This document shows, one piece after another, positions 1 to 10,573 of a stretch of DNA of 64,000 bases (position 1 is the first letter of the stretch; each line of letters opens with the position of its first letter). The notes beneath the pieces were generated by a model. It saw only the letters and a list, made by a program, of their open reading frames with translations, was not told the origin of the DNA and searched no databases. The translations under genes were made by a program, and so were the position numbers. The stretch comes from Citrus sinensis (lineage: Eukaryota > Streptophyta > Magnoliopsida > Sapindales > Rutaceae): the NCBI RefSeq assembly GCF_022201045.2, contig NC_068562.1, forward strand, positions 5,500,001 to 5,564,000, given 5' to 3'.

Positions 1-714
1 CTGTTGCAGTAAAACCATGGTGGCAACACCAATTTGCCTCTACAAAAACAGTTCCTTTCCAATGATGTAAAACAATAAAGGGAATAGGAGTCCTTCTGAA
101 CAAAGGAGTGCCAAATGCTGTTATTGCCAGTAAATCAAATAAATAAGTTGCCATTGAGGTGAGGTGGATTAAGCGACATCAACCTAATAAATAGCAATTT
201 ATGAGTAATACAAGTGCCGATTTCATCATAACTTTTAAGATTCTGTAGTCTGAAATGCTTGATATGGGTTGATATCTTCTCTGAGAAGAATCCACAAACA
301 AATTTATTTTTTTATTAATTGTATATCTATTGAAAGGATTGAATAGTTCTACTGAAATATGAGAGATTTCTTCTCAACAGTCTATATACTTCACCGTTGT
401 TCCACAATTGTGAAGCAACATGATTATCACAAAATCATTCCAAAAATTCAATCAATCCTGCCACCCCCTAAGAATTCAAATAGTAGAAAGCCAAATAAAA
501 GCTCAAAAACAATAATTTTCCATTACTTTCATCTGTCAGATAACAACCTGATTTCACTATTCTTTTCAACTATGTCTATCAAGCAACATACTAATCCCAA
601 AACCATGGCCCCCCACTGTTATAACCATCAACTGTCAGAACCAAATAAACAAACAGAAGAAAAAAGAGTAATTCCCATCAGCAAATCGCAAGAGCCCACG
701 CATATTCTCCAAAT
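1..714. other. Intergenic, no gene seen
   Basis: AT-rich spacer downstream of the minus-strand zinc-ribbon gene. It probably includes that gene's 3' untranslated region next to position 715. An open frame at 359-748 has no family features and overlaps the end of the real gene, so I do not call it. Confidence 0.5.
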
Positions 715-1488
715 TTACCCATCAAAAATAGACTTAACACCTACATAAACATCACCATCTTTCTCAATGAACTCCAAATCAGTCTCTCCAGTTCCACTCG
801 CCCTAACACTTCCTCCGTCAATCTTCCTAATCTTCATACCTCTCCCCATCACCTTCTTGGAATTCCTCGGCACTGATTTCACGTTCTTCCTTGCCACCAC
901 TCTCTTCTCTTCATTTATCACCTCTGTATTTCCACTTTCCTGCATCACACCCTTCACATTTCCCTTCAAAACATCTTCTTTAGCCCCATTACCACTCTTC
1001 GCATTCACACCGCCACCATCATCCTCATCACTGTCATCAGAAATCTCCACAACTTCACCAACATTATAAGTCTTCCCTTCATCACCACTCTCTTTTTTCT
1101 TCTTACTACGCTTCAACGAATACTTCAAAACAAAATACCCTAACCCAGAGTAGTACTCATCTCTACCGTCAACCAACATATTCTTGTTTGGCTCCACCAC
1201 CGCCACCCCATGAAACGCCCTCCTACAGTTCTGGCATCTCAAGCAAAACTCTTCAAACGCCTTCTCATACTCATACATGTAGTAACAGTACGGACACACC
1301 GTCCAAAAGGTTTCATTTTTATCATTATTTTCCTTATTTTCAGCATTTTCTTGCGCCCCCTTTTCGTTATTTTTGCACCCATCGTCGTTCCCACTCAAAT
1401 GGGTTTTCTTTGGTTCAATTTCATTATAAACATTCTTTCCCTTATCCTCCTTCTTGCAATGACTAGCGAGTTCGGGTCGAGACTCCAT
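715..1488 (-). CDS. Zinc beta-ribbon protein, related to plant J-domain proteins but without a J domain
   Basis: The predicted protein is 257 residues, starting at the ATG at 1488. A zinc beta-ribbon lies about 60 residues in: a CPYC pair in the segment FWTVCPYCYYMYEYEK, then a CQNC pair in CLRCQNCRRAFHGV. That segment is typical of the plant DnaJ/DUF3444-related proteins, where it follows an N-terminal J domain. Acidic and lysine-rich low-complexity sequence (EISDDSDEDDGG) follows, and the C-terminus has the family-like DLEFIEKDGDVYVG. No J domain is encoded: the frame runs upstream through a lysine-rich stretch to a TGA at 1579-1581 without another ATG. It may be a naturally short paralogue or a gene that lost its 5' exon. 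The location is probably nuclear, inferred from the basic patches. The molecular role is unknown. Confidence 0.7.
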   Translation of the reverse strand: MESRPELASHCKKEDKGKNVYNEIEPKKTHLSGNDDGCKNNEKGAQENAENKENNDKNETFWTVCPYCYYMYEYEKAFEEFCLRCQNCRRAFHGVAVVEPNKNMLVDGRDEYYSGLGYFVLKYSLKRSKKKKESGDEGKTYNVGEVVEISDDSDEDDGGGVNAKSGNGAKEDVLKGNVKGVMQESGNTEVINEEKRVVARKNVKSVPRNSKKVMGRGMKIRKIDGGSVRASGTGETDLEFIEKDGDVYVGVKSIFDG

Positions 1489-1578
1489 TCCGGGTTCGGC
1501 TCTGGTGCTTTCTTGCTTCACTTTCAATTGCTCAACTACCTTTTTTCTTTTTTTCCTTTTTTCCTTCCAGACCGGTAG

Positions 1579-2088
1579 TCAAAGAAAAAGTGAAACAAAA
1601 ATCATGGCTTTGTTTGCAATTGAAATTTTTTTAAAAAAAAATCAGTGCAGAGAGAAAGCACTGAATTTTCTATAATAAAAAAAAAGAAAATTGAAAGAAA
1701 AAACTCGGTGCAGAGATAAAAGAGTGCTGGATGTTTTGAGGAAAATGACAGTGTGTCGAATGCATTTGGTCAATCAGAGCCGTAGGATTGAAGGTGAATG
1801 ACTACGTGGTGGCTTTGTGTTGACAGATGGTGAGTGACGGGCTGACAGTGTTTCTGATGGCGGGGTTTCCGCTAAACAGAGTGTTTTGTTCATTTCGGGA
1901 AATGGGGCCAGAAAAGGCACGGGGCTCAGCCGGTATGCATTACTTGTGCCGCAAGCAACTCAGCCAGCTTCAGGGGATGTCTTGCGATTAATTTTGAGAA
2001 ATTAAAAGTAATTTAAAAAAGATAAAAATTAATTTTAGTGTTTAGTAAAGTTTTTAAATAATCCCTTTCTTAAAAAATTACTTCATGT
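1579..2088. other. Upstream region of the zinc-ribbon gene
   Basis: This is non-coding in all frames I read. It should hold the promoter of the minus-strand zinc-ribbon gene. From 1980 on it becomes AT-rich and merges into the foldback element. No clear TATA box was picked out. Confidence 0.4.
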
Positions 2089-3172
2089 TAGCTTGGTAAT
2101 ACTGTAGTTTTTAAAGTAATTATTGTTAGTTGTATTGTAGAAATAATTAACTGTAAAGAGAATTAACTGAACGTTTAATAAAATTTATTTTTAAAAGTAT
2201 TGTAAGTTTTAAAAGTAGTATAATGTGCTTAGTAAATATTATTGTTAAATTGTTGTAAGAATATTAAAATAATTCAATTAGCATATATTGTTACACAAAT
2301 TTTACTGTGTATATAAAATATTTATAGTTAAAATAAATATTTTATATTATTAATTTTATTTTTTATTTTGTCATCTCAATATAAATGGTAAAAATAACAA
2401 TCTCTTTAAAGTTAGTGATTTCATTTCCTAATTAATAAAGATAATTTTGAATTTTTATAATATATATGATGATATATATAGAATTGTATTAAATATAAAA
2501 GTGATTCTCAAAATTAGATTTTAAAAAGTTATTCCTTCCACATTTTTCAAACATTGTGGTAAGATAGGGTGATTTTATCAAAATTGATTTTTTTTTAAAT
2601 TAACCAAACACAAAAATTAGATTTTATCTTTTTAAAATCACGTTTAAGTCTCTTAAAAAAAAATCTCAAACGGGTCCTTTATCGTACGGGAGATTTTAAA
2701 AAGTATGAAAAGAATAACATTTTAAAATCTGATTTTGAGAATTAATTTCATAGTTAATACAATTTCATATATATCATCACATATATCATAAAATTATTAA
2801 AGTTAGAGAAATTATTATTATTATTGCTAAATATCAATTGTATTGAGATAAAATAAATAAAATAAAATTTTTATTTTAGTTATCAGTGATTAATATACAC
2901 AATAAAAATATTTTATATATATATATACATATTCATGAATATGTAAATAAATTTTATTTAACATTATATTTATTTTAATCATTTGCACTCTTACAACGGT
3001 TCAACAATAAGATTTATCAAATGCATACAACTGCTTTTGAAACTCATAACCTTTAAAAAAAAAATACTCAATATTTAACCGATTCTCTTCACAACTAATT
3101 ATTTTTACAGCACAGTTAATGGTAATTATTTCAAAAGTTACAACATTAATAAACTGACCCATGGTAAGCTAA
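2089..3172. mobile_element. Large foldback (inverted-repeat) element, Tourist/MITE-related
   Basis: The two halves are imperfect inverted repeats of about 500 bp around a centre near 2620. The left half reads TTAGCTTGGTAATACTGTAG onward and the right half, reverse-complemented, repeats the same order of blocks: TTAGCTTACCATG, the GTAAAAATAATTAG block, the AACGGTTGTAAGA block and the TCTCAAAATTAGATTTT block next to the centre. The left arm and the centre also match the 373 bp element at 31254-31626, so this looks like two related MITEs in head-to-head arrangement or a palindromic derivative. No coding capacity. Confidence 0.7.
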
Positions 3173-4666
3173 TAAAAGTGTGAACTAAAAATTAGGTGAG
3201 GAGTGCTGGAATCATTTGCTCTTGAACAATGTTTTTTGAACACAAAAATGTAGACAAATTACACATGATAATTAAGGATAAAAAATATTTCACTAAATAG
3301 CAAACTCATTCACTTTATTAATCTTATCTTTATTTACAATTGTTTTAAATATATTTGTCATGTGCCATTTTTGTGCAAATAGTATTATTCGTTGCTCTTT
3401 TGAGCATTAACTCACTCACTCCTTGTTTAAAAATAAAAATTGAAAAGGAAAAAAAATGTCTCATTGTCATTATGACATTTCACAGAACAGTAATTTTCTT
3501 ATATTTATTTACTGCACAAAGATTACATTTCCTCAGTTGTATTGAACATGCCATTTCACATCACTTCAAACATTGCAAACAACATTGCCCCTTCAAATAC
3601 GCGTTACTTTTTTTTCTGATTTGTTTTGGCTTAAAAAAAAAAAATCTCAATTCAATTGCGTGATTGGAATAACATTGGAACTCATTTTTCTAGGGATCTT
3701 TTTCTAGATGTCTTCCATGTATCAAAATTTTTTTACAGCTCACGTGCACGTAATCGGAAATGACATAATTAATAGGATTAATTCACATTATCATCCTGCC
3801 CGTAGGACTGTCAACGGGCCAGGTTGGACTCGGGAAAGCCCGGGCCCAACCCTATAACAGAAATAAAAAGTCCAGTCCTTTGAGAGAAGGGTTGGGCTCG
3901 AAAAAATCCCGACCATAATTAAAAAATCTTGAGATTTTTTATTTTAATAAATAATAATTTAAATTTGAAAAAAAAAAAGAACTACAAATCAATTTTCCAA
4001 AATCCTTTACTGTTGTAATGATGATTATCAAAAGAAATATACATGCACATGACATACTAAAAATAAATAAAAAAATGCAAGCATCATCTCAGACAAACAT
4101 AAATTGAAATAAGAAAGCGAGCTTTAACATATATTTGACAATTTACAATCAATTGTGCAAGGGCCAAGCTAAATGGAATAGTTCATGAGGGTCTCTGCAT
4201 CAATGCCTTTGACCCTTTCCATACACATAAAGCTTACGAATAGGCTGAAACTGAAACCAATACAGAGATTGTGCCTATGTTTTCTAGTCAAATGAGACTA
4301 CGGAGAGGCAATTGTTTAGAGAACTCATAGTATATTAGAGTGTTTCTTTTTCTTTTTCTTTTTCTTTTTCTTTTTCTTTCCTTTTCTTGTTTTTTTTTTT
4401 TTAACTTGAGCAATAATGAGTGAAGGGATTATAAATTTACTTATTTTTATGCATTCAATATATGTTTGTTATCAAAAAGTTTTGTAGCAACCATGTACAC
4501 TTGTTTCCTTATACAATCTAGGTTAGAAATTAAGTGCACCTTTTATAAAAGCAATTATGAATATTATTAAACATTATTAGAAACTATTTTTCTAGCCACA
4601 TATTGGGAAAGAGACAACCACAAGTAGCTGTAAATTAAGCGGAAACAAAACTTTTTCCCTCTTTAG
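3173..4666. other. Intergenic with transposon scraps and a (TTTTTC)n tract
   Basis: No gene is supported. Near 3795-3930 is a GC-richer stretch beginning CTGTCAACGGGCCAGG, of the kind found in small plant DNA-transposon remnants. A pyrimidine microsatellite with unit TTTTTC lies at about 4345-4385. The open frame at 3355-3663 has no homology I recognise. Confidence 0.45.
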
Positions 4667-5202
4667 GTGATAAAAATAAGATGTGCACCACAAATAAATA
4701 GGCAGAAAAACAAACCAATAAAATCCAAATAAAAAATCAACCACATGAGACACATAAAATGGCTCAAACACTCTCAGTGATGGCGACACTTATTGCCACA
4801 TTCACGTTCACAACAACCTTCACAATTCCAGGGTCTTTCAAAAGTGATGATCTTGATGCAGGCATGGCAACTCTGCTTGGAAGAGCAAGTTTCCATGCAT
4901 TTGTCATCATAGATACCATAGTTGTGACTTCAGCCATGACTGCAGCCGTTATCGTATTTTGGTCATTTTGGAAAGGCAAAAGTGAATCTTTTATGGACGC
5001 ACTTTCGTTGGCCATTGGTTTCACTTAGATTGCGCTCATATCCATGACACTAGCATTTGTGACAGGTTTATATATAGTGTTGTCAAACAATTTGGCCCTG
5101 GCGATTGTGTTTTGTGTGATTGGTTGCTTTTTGCCCTTCGTGTTTTATGTCTTTACCTGGAAAACTCAAAGCAGAAAAAATCATAGGACCGTAATCCGAT
5201 AA
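4667..5202 (+). pseudogene. PGG-domain (ankyrin-repeat family) pseudogene, last exon only
   Basis: The translation MAQTLSVMATLIATFTF followed by FTIPGSF is the start of the PGG domain that closes plant ankyrin-repeat membrane proteins (ACD6/ITN1-like). It continues through three further membrane segments to a stop at 5200-5202. A plausible splice acceptor (CTCTTTAG) sits just before 4667, so this is the last exon. Two in-frame stops break it: TAG at 4699 in the linker, and TAG at 5026 in place of a codon between GFT and IALISM. No ankyrin repeats are found upstream in the window. Intact relatives are plasma- or endomembrane proteins in defence and salt signalling. The remaining downstream frame is open and well conserved, which suggests a young pseudogene. 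Confidence 0.8.
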
Positions 5203-6596
5203 AATCTTCCACCATCTTAATGGAATTACTGCATAAATTTTTCTCTAAATAATACTAAAGATTATCAACATAAAAAATTTCAATATTTTTAACTTACAGT
5301 AACAGTCTAATAACTGTCTCTGTAACAAATGATATCTCAAATAATAGCGAATGAGAGAGTAAAATAAAAATCAAGACCAATAAAATTATAAAAGACGATG
5401 TCAGGAACTTACCCACAAAAATTGAGAGAAATCAAAATTAATTTTACCTTCTGATCGTCCAATTAAAGATTGCAAATCTTGCTCCCAGCCACTCTGTTCT
5501 TCTCTCTTTTCCCACTCGTCTTTTTTACCATAATGTAAATTAGGGCTGCCGCTTGCATTTACAGGTAAATTTCATGGCAATTTTCATTCAACTCCAAAAC
5601 TTTATATTAATTGCACATCAAGCAAGTCATTTTAGACTTTTAGTTTTTGGGCTCCCAAATGAGATGGACCCAACACCATAATTAAAGATAATATTATAAT
5701 ATATATTTAAAAGATAATATTGCAATATATATAAAAAAAGATAATATTGTAAGACTAAAGTAGAGTTAACACATGGACATGGTGGTATGGATGCAATAAC
5801 CTTGAAAAGAATTGAGTAATATTTAAGTCAAATGACACATTAAATGCAAAAGATAAAGTACATGCAAGTGATTTTTTTTTTTTAAAAAAAAGAAGTGTAA
5901 ATATTCCATTTTTTTTATAAATGATAAGTGATTCATTAATTGAATTATAAAATAATACAATTAATTTATTTATATTTTTTTAAAAAATATTAAGTACTTA
6001 TGTAAATGATATGTCACATAATAAAATTTGAAATGTCTATTAATTATTATTGTTATTGTCTCATTATATACGCCTCATATTAACACTGAGAGAATAAGAT
6101 TGTAGCACTCCCCTTAACTAGGTTACATTAGTAAGAGCACTAATATTTGACCCTCTCTCTTTATCTCACTACATCTCGCATTTCAATTAATTTTATTTAT
6201 CTCCTAATCACCCTTATGAAAAATAATGTTTATATATATATATACTCTCAATTGCTCTCTTCTCAATTTCTTGGATTTTCAATGAATAGCATGGGGAAAC
6301 CTCTCACTTCTAGTTTGACGGCTTGACTACATTACCTTCGTCACCTTGCTTTTGTCCCCTAGCTGCTGACAGCAATTAGCGAGTAATCCTCAGAGGACTT
6401 AAGCCATTTGCTGACAACTTTATGCAAAAATCTGATTATATTCTTTTTTTTTTTTTTGGTGGGGGAGGGGGGGGGGGGAATCATTTTTTTCTAATTAGAA
6501 GAAGACTTTTTTTTGAGGACTAATGGCACCAGCTACTCTCCTTTCTTTGATCAAAATTAATAACCCAAGAGACGAGAGAAAGAGCAAATGAGAAAG

Positions 6597-6633
<37 letters not shown>

Positions 6634-7159
6634 ATAATCAAGAAAATAAATCAATTTAATGAGATAAATAGAGGGATCAAATATAATTACTTCATTGATC
6701 ATCAGAACAGTTAAATGGGTCAGGCCCAAGTAAACTCGACAGACCCATATTTGGGTCGTTGCCAAACGATATGGATCTGTGTTAGGTCCAGACTTGAGAG
6801 ATACGTACTTGAACTCCTCTGGAATCGGCTTGACTTAATGGGTTCAACTTCCACCTTAGAGACATGAAAAAAATATCCCAATGTCTCTCACTCCATCTCT
6901 ATTCTCGGAGATTAATTCTTGTAGAAGAAAGTATAAAATTCCTCAACTGGCATTTTAACGAGACATATCCACTTCTGGCATATGTTTTCCACGATAAGTG
7001 GGCTGTGTCATCCACTTAAAATTTAAATTCAAAGAATGAGTTCAACAACCAAGCAACATAATCTAGATATGAGAAGGTAAACTAACCAATGTATGTACTT
7101 TCTCAACACTTCCCCCACCTACATCTCATCAAACCCTCTGAATCCTGTAACATTTTCTC
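5203..7159. other. Intergenic spacer before the PELPK array
   Basis: No genes are seen. It holds homopolymer tracts (T-run then G-run near 6450-6478), a (TA)n microsatellite at 6604-6632 and AT-rich DNA. The last 200 bp (about 6950-7160) is the promoter region shared by duplication with PELPK copy 2. Confidence 0.45.
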
Positions 7160-7167
7160 TATAAATA
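7040..7167 (+). promoter_or_regulatory. Core promoter of PELPK-like copy 1
   Basis: A TATA box, TATAAATA, lies at 7160-7167, about 110 bp before the ATG. Upstream, the block GGTAAACTAACCAATG (near 7076) is repeated in copies 2 and 3 as GGTCAACTAACC. Read on the other strand, GGTCAA is a TTGACC W-box core, lost by one base here. The block CACCTACATCTCATCAAAC is almost identical in copies 1 and 2. Confidence 0.6.
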
Positions 7168-7277
7168 GCCATAAGAAGCTGCTTTCTCTTACTCAAAACA
7201 CAATCAGAACTTGTGTCCATATTCCACATAGATCAAAAGCTTGCTTCCTGCTTTTTCCAATATTGGTAAAACATAAA

Positions 7278-7658
7278 ATGGCAGCTCTTAAGCATTGCTT
7301 TCTGTTATCTATGCTTGTAGCATTATCATTGTCAAGTTTTGAAATGAGCATGGCAGCTCGCAATCTTTTGCAAGCACCAGCGGGGCCTCTGCCAACGCTT
7401 CCACCAATGCCTAAGGTAGCATTGCCTCCAATGCCATCGATCCCAACTCTGCCGCAAGCCACACTTCCACCATTGCCAACTCTGCCAAATCAACCAACTC
7501 TTCCAAAGCTGCCAACTCTGCCTCCCATGCCAGCAGCACCAAAGTTGACATTACCTCCGTTGCCCTCAAATCCAATTCCCACTACAATCCCTTCAATTCC
7601 AAACATTCCCTCCACAATCCCAACTATTCCTTTCCTCTCTCCACCCCCATCTAACTAA
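7278..7658 (+). CDS. PELPK1-like secreted proline-rich cell-wall protein, copy 1
   Basis: An intronless gene of 126 residues. Residues 1-27 (MAALKHCFLLSMLVALSLSS onward) form a signal peptide ending near SMAAR, followed by the family's NLLQ tag. The mature part is almost entirely short proline repeats of the type LPPMPKVALPPMPSIPTLP and LPTLPNQPTLPKLPTLPP, ending in FLSPPPSN. This is the layout of PELPK1-type wall proteins, thought to sit in the extracellular matrix and to respond to defence signals. I chose the ATG at 7278 because it begins the signal peptide; an in-frame ATG at 7089 lies before the TATA box. Copy 2 at 10205 is nearly the same protein. A structural wall role is inferred from family and composition. 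Confidence 0.85.
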   Translation: MAALKHCFLLSMLVALSLSSFEMSMAARNLLQAPAGPLPTLPPMPKVALPPMPSIPTLPQATLPPLPTLPNQPTLPKLPTLPPMPAAPKLTLPPLPSNPIPTTIPSIPNIPSTIPTIPFLSPPPSN

Positions 7659-8570
7659 TTAAACCCACTTATTTATTCTTCGGATGCTACAGTTCCATGT
7701 GTTTCTCGTAGCGTTGGTATTGCTTTTGCTTCAATTTATAGTTATAGCCGGGTTTGCTTGCAGGGTTGAGCTAGTCTTATGTACTGTTAGCGCCTGAGTT
7801 GCTGATCTTTCATTTCTCTTTTGTGCATTATAGCATCAGTCTTCGCTCGTTTCTGTTTGATTGCAGATGTATTAGTCACTTGTATTTTAATAATGATTTA
7901 TACTATACGTCATTTATTTTGCTATGCTGGTGTGTTGTGTGTCTCTGTATATATACTCCTTAGTCCTCCTCCCCGCAGAAAATGAGAAACATTATTTGCG
8001 TCAGGAAAATAATATGTAGCAGTAAACTAGCTTAACGATGATAAATATTCATGAACTTCCATATGTTCCCATCAAATTATGATGTTCATAACGATTTGAA
8101 GTTGACATTCATAGTTGAAATTTGATTATCAAAACACAGCCTGACACAAAAATGGGGATTAGAAATAGAGTTCCCTTGGGCCCAAATTAATTTCTTATTA
8201 AAAAATTGTGTACATTCTAAAAATAAATAAAAAGAGTTAAATAATCATTAATAAAACTTATGCTTAAGATTTTGGATTTAGACAATAAACACGATCACAA
8301 TCTTGTAAAAATTAAGCACACCATAAACTCAAATTAGAACTGAATCCAAACCATGCTTATGCAAGCTTTTGCTTATTTTGAGACTAATAATTAATGGATA
8401 ATGCTTCTACCTTATATCCATAAAGATAAACTGAGTAAGATCTAAAAAATCATTCAAACATAGTTTAATGCAGTACATAATTAAATAACAAAACACAATT
8501 TTGAATTTGCCCTAAAACACAGATTATACTAAAATAAAACAATTTGGATAATGAAAGCAAGAAAAATAGA
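7659..8570. other. 3' region of copy 1 and spacer
   Basis: The first 300 bp is the likely 3' untranslated region. Its opening (TTCTTCGGATGCTACAG) is also found just after the copy 2 stop codon, so the duplication unit included the 3' end. The rest is AT-rich with no gene. Confidence 0.5.
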
Positions 8571-8573
8571 TAA

Positions 8574-8680
8574 ATAAATACCTTGTGACTATGAAATAGA
8601 TTCGATCTAAACCTGAAGAAATAATTGCAGAATGTATCAGTTTGCCAACTGTTCCTGACGGTAAGAAATTGAAGATCATT
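8574..8680 (-). pseudogene. Stray copy of exon 3 of the IMPACT-family gene
   Basis: Read on the minus strand, this gives PSGTVGKLIHSAIISSGLDR followed by a splice-donor-like GTATTT. It matches exon 3 of the intact IMPACT/YigZ gene at 19330-19445 ([20 protein letters not shown]), including the intron bases next to the donor. Nothing of the other exons is present. It is a gene fragment about 10.7 kb from its source. Intron bases are retained, so it came by DNA copying, not from an mRNA. Confidence 0.8.
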
Positions 8681-8754
8681 GAATGATAAATTCAGCCGAT
8701 AGTAAACTTTTTACCTCTTGACAGTTAATTAAAAATAATAATTAATGAGTGGTC

Positions 8755-9025
8755 AACTTAGTAAACAACATGCAGGGCAGCAGATCCGAGATCTTTTGAA
8801 TAGTTTCGAAAATTCAGAAGTTAATGGAAAACTTCGAGCGTGTTAGTATTAAGTTTAGGCATAGATCTTGTAATACGATTGTCCACTCTTTAACTAAGTT
8901 AGCTTTAGAGAAATGCGAAACTGTTGTTATGGAAGGGTTCATACCCTCCACAAGTGATGTATCTTTTTTCCACTTTGCATTAATAGAAATCTCTTTTTTT
9001 TTAAAAAATAATAATAATAATAATT
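8755..9025 (+). mobile_element. LINE 3' end fragment (RNase H tail)
   Basis: The frame reads QGSRSEIF, then MENFERVSIKFRHRSCN and LTKLALEKCETVV. This is the end of the RNase H (RVT_3) domain of plant non-LTR retrotransposons, closely matching the larger relic at 27705-28975 (HRSCNGLAHSLVKLALERCE). A TAA-rich tail (AATAATAATAATAAT) follows at about 9006-9023. A stop interrupts the frame after SEIF, and the rest of the element is missing: a 5'-truncated dead copy. Confidence 0.7.
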
Positions 9026-10090
9026 AATGAGATAGAATAAAAAATACTATTCCAACTAAAAAAAAAGGAGTATATCCCCCCAAAAAAATCCAAAAACCCA
9101 AAAAAAAAGCAAAGGTTGAGAGGTGGGATATGCCATGCTTTGATTTATCTTCTAATAGCAAGTTTTCAGACCATTTTGAGCTTATAGCTATCTACAAGTA
9201 CTTTGTTTATTGGTCCCAAAAAAAAAAAAATCCACGTTTAAGAGTTCTACCTTTTAAAGAAAATTATAGTTTAAAATATTTAACTAGTGCCATTCAAGTT
9301 AATGTTAGACATTTGGGTTAATATTTCAAAATACTAATATTTCGCATTACTAAATGAAGAGAGTACAAATTGATTTATGTATAGAAAGCAAATATAATAT
9401 GGTAACAAACCCGTTAAGAGGAGGCTCATGCACACGAAATCAATCTCAAGAAAGGAGCTCATACTAAAAACCTATTAACAGACATAGCTTTGGCCTCTAT
9501 TTATGTTTATACCCTTTGTTTTATTTTTACTTATTTTAATTTGAATTATATTGAGGAAGGAATTATTTATATCACACGATCTGTATTTTTAAATTTTTCT
9601 CTCTGTTTCTTCTATTCTCTTCATCATTTATATACTTTTAGCTATTCAAGTTTATCGTGCTAGAAGTTAGCGTCACGACAGTGGTTATTGTATCCTTGAG
9701 ATTAAACTGCTTTTTTAATCCTTACACTCAAATATCAATTCTTAAGGTTTAAGATTTAATCTTAAGGACACTGCCATCGCACGCTTTGATTGATTGCTAT
9801 TTGCTATTTCACATCTCCACTCGTACTTCCATGAATTCAAATTCTAAACTCCATGACGTGGCTAAGTTGTTTGAACGAAGTATGACGGTTGAGAAAAATT
9901 CCTCATCTGGCTTGTTCATGAATCAGACGCGTTGATAACTGATATCAATGGCTGCGTCATCCATTCAAATTTCAAAGAAAGAGTTCAAGAAGCAACAAGT
10001 CTAGATGAGAAGGTCAACTAACCAATACTATTTCTCAAAACTCGGCCACCTACATCTCATCAAACTCCATGAATCCTTCAGCATTCCTTG
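9026..10090. other. Spacer and upstream region of PELPK copy 2
   Basis: No gene is seen before about 9930. From 9940 to 10090 the DNA is homologous to the copy 1 promoter (TCATCCATTCAAATTTC, AAGTCTAGATGAGAAGG, GGTCAACTAACCAAT). The TATA position of copy 1 is changed here to CTATTAAGTAG near 10093, a weaker box. Confidence 0.5.
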
Positions 10091-10204
10091 CTCTATTAAG
10101 TAGCTAGCCATCACAAGCTGCTTTCTCCAACTCAGAGCGCAGACAGAACTTCTCCTTAAAAATAAAAAAACTTGCTGCTTTCTCCAATATTTCCTTCTAA
10201 AAAC

Positions 10205-10573
10205 ATGGCTGCTCTTAAGCATTGCTTCCTGCTCTCCATAATTATAGCATTATCATTGTCAAGTTTTGAAATGAGCATGGCGGCTCGCCATCTTTTGCAA
10301 GCACTTCCACCAATGCCAAAGGTGGCGTTGCCTCCAATGCCATCAATCCCAACATTGCCTCAAGCCACACTACCACCTCTGCCAACTCTACCAAATCAAC
10401 CAACACTTCCAAAGCTGCCAACTCTGCCACCTATGCCAGCAGCACCAAAGGTGACATTGCCTCCATTGCCCTCAAATCCACTTCCAACAATTCCCACTAC
10501 ATTCCCTTCCATTCCAAACATTCCCTCCACAATCCCAACTATTCCTTTCCTCTCTCCACCTCCGTCTAACTAA
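10205..10573 (+). CDS. PELPK1-like secreted proline-rich cell-wall protein, copy 2
   Basis: An intronless gene of 122 residues, nearly the same as copy 1. It has a signal peptide (MAALKHCFLLSIIIALSLSS) ending before the AARHLLQ tag, then proline repeats (LPPMPKVALPPMPSIPTLP, LPNQPTLPKLPTLPPMP) and the same FLSPPPSN end. Compared with copy 1 it lacks about six residues after LLQ and gains a few (LPTIPTTFPS) near the end, as expected from slippage in repeats. The upstream W-box-like block is intact (GGTCAAC) but the TATA sequence is degraded, so expression may differ from copy 1. Location: secreted, cell wall (inferred). Confidence 0.85.
   Translation: MAALKHCFLLSIIIALSLSSFEMSMAARHLLQALPPMPKVALPPMPSIPTLPQATLPPLPTLPNQPTLPKLPTLPPMPAAPKVTLPPLPSNPLPTIPTTFPSIPNIPSTIPTIPFLSPPPSN

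Noticed and set aside
359-748. 129-residue plus-strand open frame
   Set aside because: It overlaps the 3' end of the zinc-ribbon gene on the other strand; composition is that of random AT-rich DNA.
3355-3663. 102-residue plus-strand open frame
   Set aside because: AT-rich non-coding character, with no homology I recognise.
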